Positions 1 through 7,925 of a stretch of DNA of 48,451 bases are shown here, in pieces (position 1 is the stretch's first letter; every line of letters starts with the position of its first letter). The notes beneath the pieces are model-generated. The model had not been told where the DNA came from. It saw only the letters and a list, made by a program, of their open reading frames with translations, and did not search any database. This DNA is from CAMLOF01 sp041913045 (GTDB taxonomy: Bacteria > Pseudomonadota > Gammaproteobacteria > Burkholderiales > Burkholderiaceae_C). The stretch is from NCBI GenBank assembly GCA_041913045.1, contig JAYSGB010000032.1, positions 1-48,451 on the forward strand, read 5' to 3'. The translations under genes and the position numbers were made by a program.

Positions 1-290
1 AGGCGCACGAGGAAGAAGGCGAAGTCAGCCTGATGATCACCAAGCACTGCGTGCGCTTCTCGCTGAGCCTGTGCCCCAAGCAGGCCAAGGGCGTGACCGG
101 CGTGCAGGGCACTGTGCGCGCGGAACCGCTGCAGCTCATCAACGGCAAGGAAAAGCTGACCCTGCGCTTCGACTGCAAACCCTGCGAAATGCACGTGGTC
201 GGCAAGATCAAACGCAGCGTGCTCAACAGCACGCCGGAAAGCCCTATCCAGTTCTACAAGACACGGCCCCAGGCACACCCTGTCCACTGA
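1..290 (+). CDS. rlhA: U32 family peptidase / RlhA-type 23S rRNA hydroxylase, C-terminal fragment
   Basis: This is the 3' end of a gene that starts before the window; the reading frame is open from base 3 and stops with TGA at 288-290. The visible ~95 residues include MITKHCVRFSLSLCPKQ and the cysteine-rich stretch LTLRFDCKPCEMHV. Both match the C-terminal domain of the U32 'collagenase-like' family, specifically the RlhA (YdcP) branch, which hydroxylates C2501 of 23S rRNA in E. coli. The U32 catalytic region lies outside the window, so assignment to RlhA rather than another U32 member rests only on this tail. The stop codon sits in the loop of a perfect 8-bp hairpin (278-298). The next gene is on the opposite strand and convergent. 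Confidence 0.75.
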   Translation, partial: AHEEEGEVSLMITKHCVRFSLSLCPKQAKGVTGVQGTVRAEPLQLINGKEKLTLRFDCKPCEMHVVGKIKRSVLNSTPESPIQFYKTRPQAHPVH

Positions 291-298
291 GGACAGGG
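278..298. terminator. Hairpin over the rlhA stop codon
   Basis: CCCTGTCC (278-285) and GGACAGGG (291-298) form a perfect 8-bp stem around a 5-nt loop that contains the TGA stop. It lies between two convergent genes. Neither side has a T-run, so it is at most a weak or Rho-assisted terminator or an mRNA 3'-end stabiliser. Confidence 0.35.
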
Positions 299-311
299 CG
301 CCCGCGCCCCG

Positions 312-854
312 TCAGACGTAACCCGCCACGGGCGGCACCGAGTGCCGCATGTGCAACGACAGGCCCAGCGCTGCCATGTGGTTGGCGTTGCGGCCCAGAA
401 TGGTCTGCGAAAGTGGCAGGAATTCAGCTTCCTCGTACTGGGCATGCGCCCGGTACTGCGTCACCAAACGTTGGATGTTGCTGGCCTCAATGTCTGTTGC
501 CTGGCCCTTGGCCACCTTCTTCAGACCAGACTCCAACTGCTTCCACACGCTTTCCAGTTCGCGGTGCTCGTCGGTCAGGCGCTTGACCATGGCCTTGACG
601 CGATCGTGTTCCGCGCCGGGCTCTGCGCTGGCCAGCACGGCCGGGAACAACTCCCGCTCTTCGTCCAGGTGGTGTTCAAAAATCGCCTCGCGGAAGAACT
701 CCAGCGCCTTCTCGGCAATCTCGCGGGCCCGCGCGGCGGGCTCCAGCAAGGCGGGGAGTTCGCCCAGCATGTCCAGCTTTTTCACGATGCCCGCGTGGCA
801 GTGCGAAAAGTCCTGGATGGGGGCGTTGTCAACGGTGTTATGGGGGGCGTTCAT
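312..854 (-). CDS. Hemerythrin-domain (HHE) protein
   Basis: The 180-residue protein is a four-helix hemerythrin/HHE cation-binding domain. Candidate di-iron ligands are His20, His61/His62 with Glu65/Glu66, His97, and His137 with Glu141, in the usual H...HxxxE...H...HxxxE order. Such proteins bind oxygen or nitric oxide, or handle iron; which one applies here is not known. The frame stays open upstream to 926, but ATG at 854 is chosen because GGAGA lies about 5 nt before it and the upstream residues do not look like part of the domain. It lies 85 bp downstream of purL on the same strand. A palindromic FNR-type box and a -10-like hexamer in that gap suggest its own oxygen- or NO-responsive promoter. 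Confidence 0.85.
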   Translation of the reverse strand: MNAPHNTVDNAPIQDFSHCHAGIVKKLDMLGELPALLEPAARAREIAEKALEFFREAIFEHHLDEERELFPAVLASAEPGAEHDRVKAMVKRLTDEHRELESVWKQLESGLKKVAKGQATDIEASNIQRLVTQYRAHAQYEEAEFLPLSQTILGRNANHMAALGLSLHMRHSVPPVAGYV

Positions 855-885
855 GTCGTCTCCGGGCAGTGGCTTTGATATCGTC

Positions 886-926
886 AGTCTAGTGACGAAC
901 CGCCCGGAGACATTGACGCCGGTCAA
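886..926 (-). promoter_or_regulatory. FNR/CRP-family-type promoter for the hemerythrin gene
   Basis: The palindrome TTGACGCCGGTCAA (913-926) fits the FNR/FixK/Anr pattern TTGAY-N4-RTCAA exactly. On the minus strand a -10-like TAGACT (886-891) puts the start of transcription near 879. The palindrome then centres at about -40.5, close to the -41.5 of class II FNR-activated promoters. Sites and spacing are visible; binding by an FNR homologue is inferred. Confidence 0.5.
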
Positions 927-939
927 CAGTTGTGGGAGT

Positions 940-3900
940 TCACCCCACCCACTTGCGCGCGTTGCGCCAGATGCGCATCCAGGGGCTATAGGCGTCCAGG
1001 CCGCCGCTCTTGGCCGCGTCGGTCCAGCTCATCTGGATGTTGCGGAACACACGCTCCGGGTGCGGCATCATCGCGGTGAAGCGGCCATCTGCGGTGGTCA
1101 CAGCCGTCAGGCCGCCAGGGCTGCCGTTGGGGTTGAACGGGTAGGCTTCTGTCGCCGCACCGGTGTTGTCCACGTAACGCATCGCGCCAATGGCAGCGTC
1201 GCGGTTGCCACGGTGCTTGAAGTTGGCGTAGCCCTCGCCGTGCGCCACGGCGATGGGCAGGCGGCTGCCTGCCATGCCCTGGAAGAACAGGCTGGGTGAC
1301 TCCAGCACCTCCACCATCGACAGGCGCGCTTCAAAGCGCTCGCTCTGGTTGGTGGTGAAGCGCGGCCAGGCTTCGGCGCCGGGAATGATGTCGGCCAGTT
1401 CGGCAAACATCTGGCAACCGTTGCACACACCCAGGCCAAAGGTGTCGGTGCGGGCAAAGAAGGCCTGGAACTGCTCCGACAGCACCCGGTTGAAGGTGAT
1501 GGAGCGCGCCCAGCCAATGCCTGCGCCCAACGTGTCGCCATAGCTGAAGCCACCGCACGCCACCACGCCCTTGAAGTCGCGCAGGTTGGCGCGGCCGGAC
1601 TGCAGGTCGGTCATGTGCACGTCGAAGGACTCGAAGCCCGCGCGGTCGAAGGTGTAAGCCATCTCCACGTGCGAGTTCACGCCCTGCTCGCGCAGGATGG
1701 CCACCCGGGGGCGGGCCAGGTTCAGGTACGGCGCCGCCACGTCTTGCGACGGGTCGAAGGTGAGTGCGACGTGCATGCCGGGGTCGGTGGGCACGCCAGC
1801 GGAGGCGTGTTCGGCATCGGCGCAGGCGGGGTTGTCACGCTGCTGGTTGATCTTCCAGCTCACGCTGTCCCACACTTGGTGCAGGTCGTACAGGTTGGCA
1901 CTGAACACGGCCTTGGTGTCGCGCCACACTTGCAACTCGCCCTTGCCCACGTCCATGGCAGAGCTGGCCGGGCGCGTCTTGCCCACGAAGTGGCTGTGCT
2001 TGCTCAGGCCATGCTCGCGCAGCACCTGCATCACCTCATTGCGCTCGGCGGTGCGCACTTGCAGCACCACGCCCAGTTCTTCATTGAACAGCGCCTTGAG
2101 GGTCAGTTCCTCGCGGCGGGCACTCACCTGCGACGCCCAGTTCTTGGCGTCGCCCGTGTCCATGCGGCTGTCGGAGATGCCGTCGCCTTCGGTGACCAGC
2201 AGGTCCACATTCAGGGCCACGCCCACGTGCCCGGCAAAGGCCATTTCGGCCACGGTGGCCAGCAGGCCGCCATCGCTGCGGTCGTGATAGGCCAGGATCT
2301 TGCCCTGCGCGCGCAAGGCGTTCACGGCGTTCACCAGCGCGATCAGGTCTTGCGCGTCGTCCAGGTCGGGCACGGTGCCGCCCGGCTGGTCCAGCGTCTG
2401 CGCCAGGATGGAGCCGCCCATGCGGTTGCGGCCCTTGCCCAGATCGACCAGCACCAGCGTGGTGTCTTCTTCCTGTGCGTCCAGTTGCGGCGTCAGCGTG
2501 CCGCGCACGTCCGGCAGCGAGGCAAAGGCGCTGACAATCAGGCTCACGGGCGAGGTGACCTTCTTCTGCTCCCCGTCCACCTTCCATTGCGTGCGCATGG
2601 ACAGGCTGTCCTTGCCCACGGGAATGCTCACGCCAAGCGCCGGGCACAGTTCCATGCCCACGGCCTTGACGGTGGCGTACAGCGCGGCGTCCTCGCCCGG
2701 CTCGCCGCAGGCGGCCATCCAGTTGGCGCTCAACTTCACGCGCGGCAGTTCAATGGGCGCGGCCAGCAGGTTGGTAATGGCCTCAGCCACGGCCATGCGG
2801 CCCGAAGCAGGCGCATCCAGCGCGGCCAGCGGGGTGCGCTCACCCATGCTCATGGCCTCACCAGCAAAACCGGCGTAGTCGGCCAAGGTCACGGCGCAGT
2901 CCGCCACGGGCACCTGCCAGGGGCCCACCATCTGGTCACGGTGGCTCAGGCCGCCCACGGTGCGGTCACCGATCGTCACCAAGAAGCGCTTGGACGCCAC
3001 CGTGGGGTGACTCAACACGTCGATGACGGCCTTTTGCAGGTCCACGCCCGTCAGGTCCAGTTCAGCGGCCTTGCGCTCCACGGTTTTCACGTCGCGGTGC
3101 ATCTTGGGCGGCTTGCCCAGCAGCACGTCCATGGGCATGTCCACGGGGCTCTCGTTGCCCTCGTCCGCCAGCACCAGCTGGCGCTGCTCGGTGGCTACAC
3201 CCACCACGGCAAAGGGGCAACGCTCACGCTCGCAGAAGGCCTTGAACTGCTCCAGCGACTCGGGGCCAATCGCCAGCACATAGCGTTCCTGGCTCTCGTT
3301 GGACCAGATTTCCTTCGGTGCCAGGCCAGACTCCTCCAGCGGCACGGCCCGAAGATCGAATCGTGCGCCACGCCCTGCATCATTCGTGAGTTCGGGGAAG
3401 GCGTTGGACAGGCCGCCCGCACCCACGTCGTGGATGGCAAGGATGGGGTTCTTGTCACCCAGCGTCCAGCACTGGTTGATGACTTCCTGGGCACGGCGCT
3501 CGATCTCGGGGTTGCCGCGCTGCACGGAGTCGAAGTCCAGATCGGCCGCGTTCACGCCGGTGGCCATGGAACTGGCCGCACCGCCGCCCATGCCAATGCG
3601 CATGCCGGGCCCGCCCAGCTGGATGAGCAGCGTGCCCGCGGGGAATTCGATCTTCTTGGTCTGCCCGGCTTCGATCTGGCCCAGGCCACCCGCGATCATG
3701 ATGGGCTTGTGGTAGCCGCGCTGCACGGTGTCGGCGTCGGTGGCCACGGTCTGCTCGTACTCGCGGAAGTAGCCCAGCAGGTTGGGCCGGCCGAACTCGT
3801 TGTTGAAGGCAGCGCCGCCCAGCGGGCCTTCGGTCATGATCTGCAGCGGGCTGGCAATGTGCTCGGGCTTGCCACCCGGCTGGTCGGACCACCCGCCCCA

Positions 3901-4953
3901 CAGCTTGGACACGGTGAAGCCCGTGAGGCCAGCCTTGGGCTTGGAACCCCGGCCGGTGGCGCCTTCGTCGCGGATTTCACCGCCCGCGCCGGTGGAGGCG
4001 CCAGGGAACGGGGAAATGGCCGTGGGGTGGTTGTGCGTCTCAACCTTCATCAGCACGTGGTGCTGGGCGCGCTCGGCCACGTAGGGCGTGGCGGCACCGC
4101 TCTGCGCACGGGCCACGAAGCGCTCCAGTTCGTGCCCTTCCATGATGGAGGCGTTGTCCGAATAGGCCACCACCGTGTGCTGCGGGCTGGTCTGGTGGGT
4201 GTGGCGGATCATCCCGAACAGGCTCTTGTCCTGCGCCACGCCGTCAATCGTGAATTGCGCGTTGAAGATCTTGTGGCGGCAGTGTTCGCTGTTGGCCTGC
4301 GCGAACATCATCAATTCCACGTCGGTGGGATTGCGCCTGAGGTCGTTGAAAGCCTTGACGAGGTAGTCGATCTCGTCGTCCGCCAGTGCCAGGCCCCAGG
4401 CCACGTTGGCCTTTTCCAGTGCCGCGCGGCCACCACCCAGCACGTCCACGTGCTCCATGGGGGCGGGCTCCAGCTCGGTGAACAGGTGGAAGGCGTCTGC
4501 GCGGCTGGCCACGGCGCTTTCGGTCATGCGGTCGTGCAGCACGGCGGCCACTTGCTGCCACTGCTGTGCGCTCAATTCGGCCTTGCCCAGCAGGCCGGCT
4601 TTCAGCGTGAGCCGGTATTCGGTGATGCGCTCCACCCGCTTGACGGCAAAGCCACAGTTGTGGGCAATGTCCGTGGCCTTGGATGCCCAGGGCGACACTG
4701 TGCCAATGCGCGGCGTAACCACCACCAGCACACCGCCCTGCTCACCCTGGTAAGGTTCACCGTAAGTCAGCAGCGCCTGCCAGTCCTTGAGCTGAGCATC
4801 AGTCAGAGGCTCAAGCGTGTCCACCAAGTGCACGAAGCGGGCAGATACGCCAACGATCCGGTCGTGGATGGCTTGCAGGCGGGGAAGGAGTTGCTGGGCG
4901 CGGAAGTTGCCGAGGGCGTCGCCCCCCTCGATCGGGGTGATGTGCTGGGTCAC
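940..4953 (-). CDS. purL: Phosphoribosylformylglycinamidine synthase (FGAM synthase)
   Basis: This 1337-residue single-chain PurL catalyses the ATP- and glutamine-dependent conversion of FGAR to FGAM, the fourth step of purine synthesis, in the cytoplasm. Domain order is standard: N-terminal PurS-like part, linker, two AIRS-type synthase halves (with VETHNHPTAISPFPGASTG and PVGKDSLSM), and a C-terminal glutamine amidotransferase from about residue 1070. The amidotransferase nucleophile is the first Cys of GVCNGCQ (about residue 1176), and PHPERVF near the end carries the partner His and Glu. Length is close to E. coli PurL (1295). The start is GTG at 4951-4953. The hemerythrin gene follows 85 bp downstream. 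Confidence 0.98.
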   Translation of the reverse strand: MTQHITPIEGGDALGNFRAQQLLPRLQAIHDRIVGVSARFVHLVDTLEPLTDAQLKDWQALLTYGEPYQGEQGGVLVVVTPRIGTVSPWASKATDIAHNCGFAVKRVERITEYRLTLKAGLLGKAELSAQQWQQVAAVLHDRMTESAVASRADAFHLFTELEPAPMEHVDVLGGGRAALEKANVAWGLALADDEIDYLVKAFNDLRRNPTDVELMMFAQANSEHCRHKIFNAQFTIDGVAQDKSLFGMIRHTHQTSPQHTVVAYSDNASIMEGHELERFVARAQSGAATPYVAERAQHHVLMKVETHNHPTAISPFPGASTGAGGEIRDEGATGRGSKPKAGLTGFTVSKLWGGWSDQPGGKPEHIASPLQIMTEGPLGGAAFNNEFGRPNLLGYFREYEQTVATDADTVQRGYHKPIMIAGGLGQIEAGQTKKIEFPAGTLLIQLGGPGMRIGMGGGAASSMATGVNAADLDFDSVQRGNPEIERRAQEVINQCWTLGDKNPILAIHDVGAGGLSNAFPELTNDAGRGARFDLRAVPLEESGLAPKEIWSNESQERYVLAIGPESLEQFKAFCERERCPFAVVGVATEQRQLVLADEGNESPVDMPMDVLLGKPPKMHRDVKTVERKAAELDLTGVDLQKAVIDVLSHPTVASKRFLVTIGDRTVGGLSHRDQMVGPWQVPVADCAVTLADYAGFAGEAMSMGERTPLAALDAPASGRMAVAEAITNLLAAPIELPRVKLSANWMAACGEPGEDAALYATVKAVGMELCPALGVSIPVGKDSLSMRTQWKVDGEQKKVTSPVSLIVSAFASLPDVRGTLTPQLDAQEEDTTLVLVDLGKGRNRMGGSILAQTLDQPGGTVPDLDDAQDLIALVNAVNALRAQGKILAYHDRSDGGLLATVAEMAFAGHVGVALNVDLLVTEGDGISDSRMDTGDAKNWASQVSARREELTLKALFNEELGVVLQVRTAERNEVMQVLREHGLSKHSHFVGKTRPASSAMDVGKGELQVWRDTKAVFSANLYDLHQVWDSVSWKINQQRDNPACADAEHASAGVPTDPGMHVALTFDPSQDVAAPYLNLARPRVAILREQGVNSHVEMAYTFDRAGFESFDVHMTDLQSGRANLRDFKGVVACGGFSYGDTLGAGIGWARSITFNRVLSEQFQAFFARTDTFGLGVCNGCQMFAELADIIPGAEAWPRFTTNQSERFEARLSMVEVLESPSLFFQGMAGSRLPIAVAHGEGYANFKHRGNRDAAIGAMRYVDNTGAATEAYPFNPNGSPGGLTAVTTADGRFTAMMPHPERVFRNIQMSWTDAAKSGGLDAYSPWMRIWRNARKWVG

Positions 4954-5077
4954 GGTGTGGCCTGGTATGGGGAAAGACCCATGATTTTACTTGGGCCGAG
5001 GCGTCTGCCTTCTTAGCCCCAAAAGCCAGCCCCTGGCAGGGCGCTGCATCAGGGTTTACCTTAGGCCTTCATGCTCC

Positions 5078-5097
5078 TGCAATGCAGTATATTGCAT
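5078..5097. promoter_or_regulatory. Palindrome upstream of the flavodoxin-like gene
   Basis: ATGCAGTATATTGCAT (5082-5097) has arms ATGCA and TGCAT around 6 nt; a slightly wider pairing TGCAAT/ATTGCA (5078-5083/5091-5096) overlaps it. It lies in the divergent gap between purL and the gene at 5158 and contains a -10-like TATATT. It may be an operator overlapping a promoter; no regulator can be named and no convincing -35 box is seen. Confidence 0.3.
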
Positions 5098-5157
5098 ACG
5101 AACGAAGGCAGTTTAGTTCATCCTGTACGTTGAGCAAGCTGCAGAAATGCGAAACAA

Positions 5158-5640
5158 ATGAAACTGAAAATCCTGGTGGGCACCACCACCCAGACAGCCG
5201 AATGCGTTGCCCAGGCCATCGAGTTGGATTGCGCCGATCTTGTTTCCGAGATCGAGGTCAAATTGATGGACGACCTCAAGCCCGAGGTGTTCGACGAGCC
5301 CGCCCTCTTCCTGATTTGCTGTGCCACTTACGGATCAGGCGATGTTCCAGACAACGCCCAGGCGTTCTACGCCGCCTTGCTTTCCCAGCCACGCTACCTG
5401 GGGCATGTACGCTACGGCGTCATGTCGCTGGGTGACCAGGGCAGTTACCCGATGACCTTCGCCCGGGGCGGCCGCAATTTCGACGAGTGCCTTCAAGACC
5501 AGGGCGCTAAACGCCTGGGTGAGGTCTGGACGCATGACGCCAGCAGCGGGATAGAACCCGAGGCCTCGGGCATAGAGTGGTGCCGCCAGTGGCTCACCAC
5601 TCACTTGCCAGAACTGGAACGTGAGGCAGCAGCCTCATGA
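5158..5640 (+). CDS. Flavodoxin-like (MioC-type) protein
   Basis: The 160-residue protein starts MKLKILVGTTTQTAECVA. The first beta strand followed by a Thr-rich loop resembles the flavodoxin FMN phosphate loop, although the usual glycine (TxTGxT) is replaced. CATYGSGDVPDNAQAF and SLGDQGSYPMTFARGG match the isoalloxazine-binding loops of short-chain flavodoxins and MioC, so FMN binding and electron transfer are likely. The partner protein is unknown. It is divergent from purL and about 115 bp upstream of the livK-type gene, which has its own promoter. The Shine-Dalgarno is weak. It could also be called a sulfite-reductase-flavoprotein-like domain standing alone. Confidence 0.8.
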   Translation: MKLKILVGTTTQTAECVAQAIELDCADLVSEIEVKLMDDLKPEVFDEPALFLICCATYGSGDVPDNAQAFYAALLSQPRYLGHVRYGVMSLGDQGSYPMTFARGGRNFDECLQDQGAKRLGEVWTHDASSGIEPEASGIEWCRQWLTTHLPELEREAAAS

Positions 5641-5652
5641 ATCCAAAAAATG

Positions 5653-5681
5653 TTGATTGCTGAAACATTTAAACCTAAACT
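5653..5681 (+). promoter_or_regulatory. Sigma70-type promoter for the liv cluster
   Basis: TTGATT (5653-5658) and TAAACT (5676-5681) are separated by 17 bp, which predicts transcription from about 5688. The gene at 5755 follows with a 5' leader of about 65 nt and a GGAG ribosome site. Each hexamer matches four of six consensus positions. Confidence 0.5.
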
Positions 5682-5691
5682 AAGGGTAATT

Positions 5692-5704
5692 CTGGATCGT
5701 CCAG
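5692..5704. promoter_or_regulatory. Small palindrome just after the predicted liv start site
   Basis: CTGGA-TCG-TCCAG is a perfect 5-bp inverted repeat with a 3-nt centre. Its position, a few bases after the predicted transcription start, would suit a repressor operator. This is inference from position only. Confidence 0.25.
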
Positions 5705-5754
5705 CCAGATGAACCCGCCTAGCATCGTCAACAACCACATACAGGAGACAAACC

Positions 5755-6942
5755 ATGACGACCCGCCGCATTGTCCTTACCCGTGGAGCCGCCGTGATCG
5801 GCGCCGCATCTTCCGGACTGTTGCTGCCCCAGATCGTGCGCGCCCAGTCCGACAAGGTTCGCGTGGGTTTCATGCTGCCGTACACCGGCACTTTTGCGCA
5901 GCTGGGCGTGGCCATTGAAAACGGCTTCCGCATGGCGCTCAACGAGCAAGGCGGCAAGCTCGGTGGCCGCGAGGTCGAGTTCTTCAAGGTGGACGACGAA
6001 TCGAACCCCGCCAAAGGTATTGAAAACGCTCAACGCCTGGTTCAGCGCGATAAGGTGGATGTGCTCGTGGGTACCGTGCACTCTGGCGTGCAAATGGGCA
6101 TCCACAAAGTGGCCCGCGACACAGGCGTGCTCAACCTGATTCCCAACGCTGGCGTTCACGCCGCCACCCGCAACCTGTGCGCCCCCAACGTCTTCCGCAC
6201 CAGCTTCTCCAACTCCCAGCCCACGCTGGCGCTGGGCAAAGCCATGGTGGACCGCGGCCACAAGAAGGCAGTGTGGATCACCTGGAACTACGCGGCTGGC
6301 GACGAAGCCTTCGAAGGCTTCGAGCAGAGCTACACCGCGGCAGGCGGCACCATCATCAAGAAACTGGGCCTGCCCTTCCCCAACGTCGAGTTCCAGGCTC
6401 TGCTGACCGAGATCGCCGCGCTCAAGCCCGACGCAGTCGCCTGCTTCTTCGCAGGTGGCGGCGCGGCCAAGTTCCTGCGCGACTACGCTGCCGCCGGCCT
6501 GAACAAGAACATCCAGCTGTACGGCTCGGGTTTCCTGACCGAAGGCGTGCTTGACGCCGCTGGTGCCGCCGCCGAGGGTGTGCTCACCACCATGCACTAC
6601 AGCGACCTGCTTGACACCCAGCGCAACAAGGCCTTCCGCCTGAACTACGCCAAGACCTTCAAACTGCAGCCCGACGTGTACGCCGTTCAGGGTTACGACA
6701 CCGGTCTGCTGCTTGTGCAGGGCGCCAATGCAGTCAAGGGCGACTTGAATAACAAGAAGGCGTTGTACGCCGCCATGGAAAACGCCACCATCGACAGCCC
6801 GCGTGGCAAGTGGACGATGAGCAAGTCGCACAACCCCATCCAGGACATGTACCTGCGCCAGGTGGTGGGCAACCAGAACAAGGTGATCGGCGTTGCGGCC
6901 AAGGCCGTGGCCGACCCTGGCACCGGCTGCCGCATGGGTTGA
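5755..6942 (+). CDS. ABC transporter substrate-binding protein, branched-chain amino acid/amide type
   Basis: The 395-residue periplasmic binding protein (LivK/peripla_BP_6 family) captures substrate for the permeases and ATPases encoded just downstream. The N-terminus has two arginines (Arg4-Arg5), a hydrophobic stretch (about 12-28) and a cleavage site after VRA (residue 30). This looks like a Tat-type signal, though Sec export is possible. The mature part begins KVRVGFMLPYTGTFAQLG, the usual first strand and substrate loop of the family. Substrate cannot be read from sequence; many Comamonadaceae paralogues bind aromatic acids or amides rather than leucine. It is the first gene of a five-gene cluster and is separated from the permeases by a terminator-like hairpin. 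Confidence 0.92.
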   Translation: MTTRRIVLTRGAAVIGAASSGLLLPQIVRAQSDKVRVGFMLPYTGTFAQLGVAIENGFRMALNEQGGKLGGREVEFFKVDDESNPAKGIENAQRLVQRDKVDVLVGTVHSGVQMGIHKVARDTGVLNLIPNAGVHAATRNLCAPNVFRTSFSNSQPTLALGKAMVDRGHKKAVWITWNYAAGDEAFEGFEQSYTAAGGTIIKKLGLPFPNVEFQALLTEIAALKPDAVACFFAGGGAAKFLRDYAAAGLNKNIQLYGSGFLTEGVLDAAGAAAEGVLTTMHYSDLLDTQRNKAFRLNYAKTFKLQPDVYAVQGYDTGLLLVQGANAVKGDLNNKKALYAAMENATIDSPRGKWTMSKSHNPIQDMYLRQVVGNQNKVIGVAAKAVADPGTGCRMG

Positions 6943-6972
6943 TCGCCAACGCGGTCACCACTGCTGCGAACC

Positions 6973-7015
6973 GGCGGCGTCAACGCTCCTTTGAGGGTGT
7001 TCGCCGCCCTTTTTT
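6973..7015 (+). terminator. Intrinsic terminator/attenuator between binding protein and permease genes
   Basis: GGCGGCG (6973-6979) pairs with CGCCGCC (7002-7008), with further pairing inside, and a run of six T follows at 7010-7015. It would stop most transcripts after the binding-protein gene and let a fraction read into livH, a common way to make more binding protein than membrane subunits. Confidence 0.7.
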
Positions 7016-7035
7016 CGCCCAAATTTCGACCGAAC

Positions 7036-7899
7036 ATGGATTTCGCGAACTTTTTGATCCAGTTGCTCAACGGCCTGCAATACGGGCTGCTGCTGTTCAT
7101 GCTGGCTGCCGGCCTGACGCTGATCTTCGGCATCATGGGCGTGGTCAATCTGGCGCACGGCAGCTTCTACATGCTGGGCGCCTACATGGCGTGGTCGTTC
7201 ACTGCGGCCTTTGACACCCTGTTGCTGGCCATCATCGTGGGTACGGCGCTGTCCGTCCTGCTCGGGCTGGCTCTGGAATGGGTGCTCTTCCGCCACTTCT
7301 ACAAACGCGACCACCTTGATCAGGTGCTGCTCACCTTCGGGCTCATCTACATCTTTGAAGAAGCACGCTCGCTGCTGTGGGGCGATGACGTGCATGCCGT
7401 GCAAGTGCCCGAGATGCTGAACTGGTCCATCCCGTTGACCGAGAACCTGTCATACCCGGTCTACCGCCTGGTCATGTCGGGCATCTGCGTGCTGCTGGCC
7501 ATTGGCCTGTACCTGCTCATCTCCAAAACCCGGCTGGGCATGAAGATCCGCGCAGGGGCCTTCAACCGCGACATGACAGAGGCGCTGGGTATCAACATCC
7601 GCCTGATACATGCCGTGGTGTTCGGCCTGGGCGTGGGGCTGGCGGCTATCGCCGGGATGATCGCTGCCCCTATCTCCAGCGTGTATCCGAACATGGGTGG
7701 TTCGGTGCTCATCATGTGCTTCGTGGTGGTAGTGATTGGCGGCATTGGCTCGGTACGCGGGGCGCTCATCTCTGCGCTGCTGGTGGGCCTGGTGGACACC
7801 TTCGGCAAGGTGCTGGTACCGCAGATCGCGGGCATGCTGGTTTACATGCTGATGGCGGCCGTGCTGCTGTACAAGCCCGAAGGGCTGTTCAAGCATTGA
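7036..7899 (+). CDS. livH: Branched-chain amino acid ABC transporter permease (LivH type)
   Basis: The 287-residue inner-membrane permease has about eight hydrophobic segments. Family signatures include LQYGLLLFMLAAGLTLIFG near the start, VNLAHGSFYMLGAY (about 37-50), and GGIGSVRGALI, the EAA-like loop contacting the ATPase. It pairs with LivM to form the membrane channel. A longer frame opens with TTG at 6991, but ATG 7036 is chosen because the upstream residues would fall inside the terminator hairpin and homologues begin at MDFANFLIQ. No strong Shine-Dalgarno precedes it, consistent with lower expression than the binding protein. Confidence 0.93.
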   Translation: MDFANFLIQLLNGLQYGLLLFMLAAGLTLIFGIMGVVNLAHGSFYMLGAYMAWSFTAAFDTLLLAIIVGTALSVLLGLALEWVLFRHFYKRDHLDQVLLTFGLIYIFEEARSLLWGDDVHAVQVPEMLNWSIPLTENLSYPVYRLVMSGICVLLAIGLYLLISKTRLGMKIRAGAFNRDMTEALGINIRLIHAVVFGLGVGLAAIAGMIAAPISSVYPNMGGSVLIMCFVVVVIGGIGSVRGALISALLVGLVDTFGKVLVPQIAGMLVYMLMAAVLLYKPEGLFKH

Positions 7900-7925
7900 C
7901 TTTCTGGGAAGACGGATAAACACAC

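Noticed and set aside
1615..5016. Very long open frame (1133 codons) on the plus strand opposite purL
   Set aside because: PurL on the minus strand is full length with all motifs; the opposite frame is His/Gly/Val-rich, has no recognisable domain and is a common effect of high GC at third codon positions.
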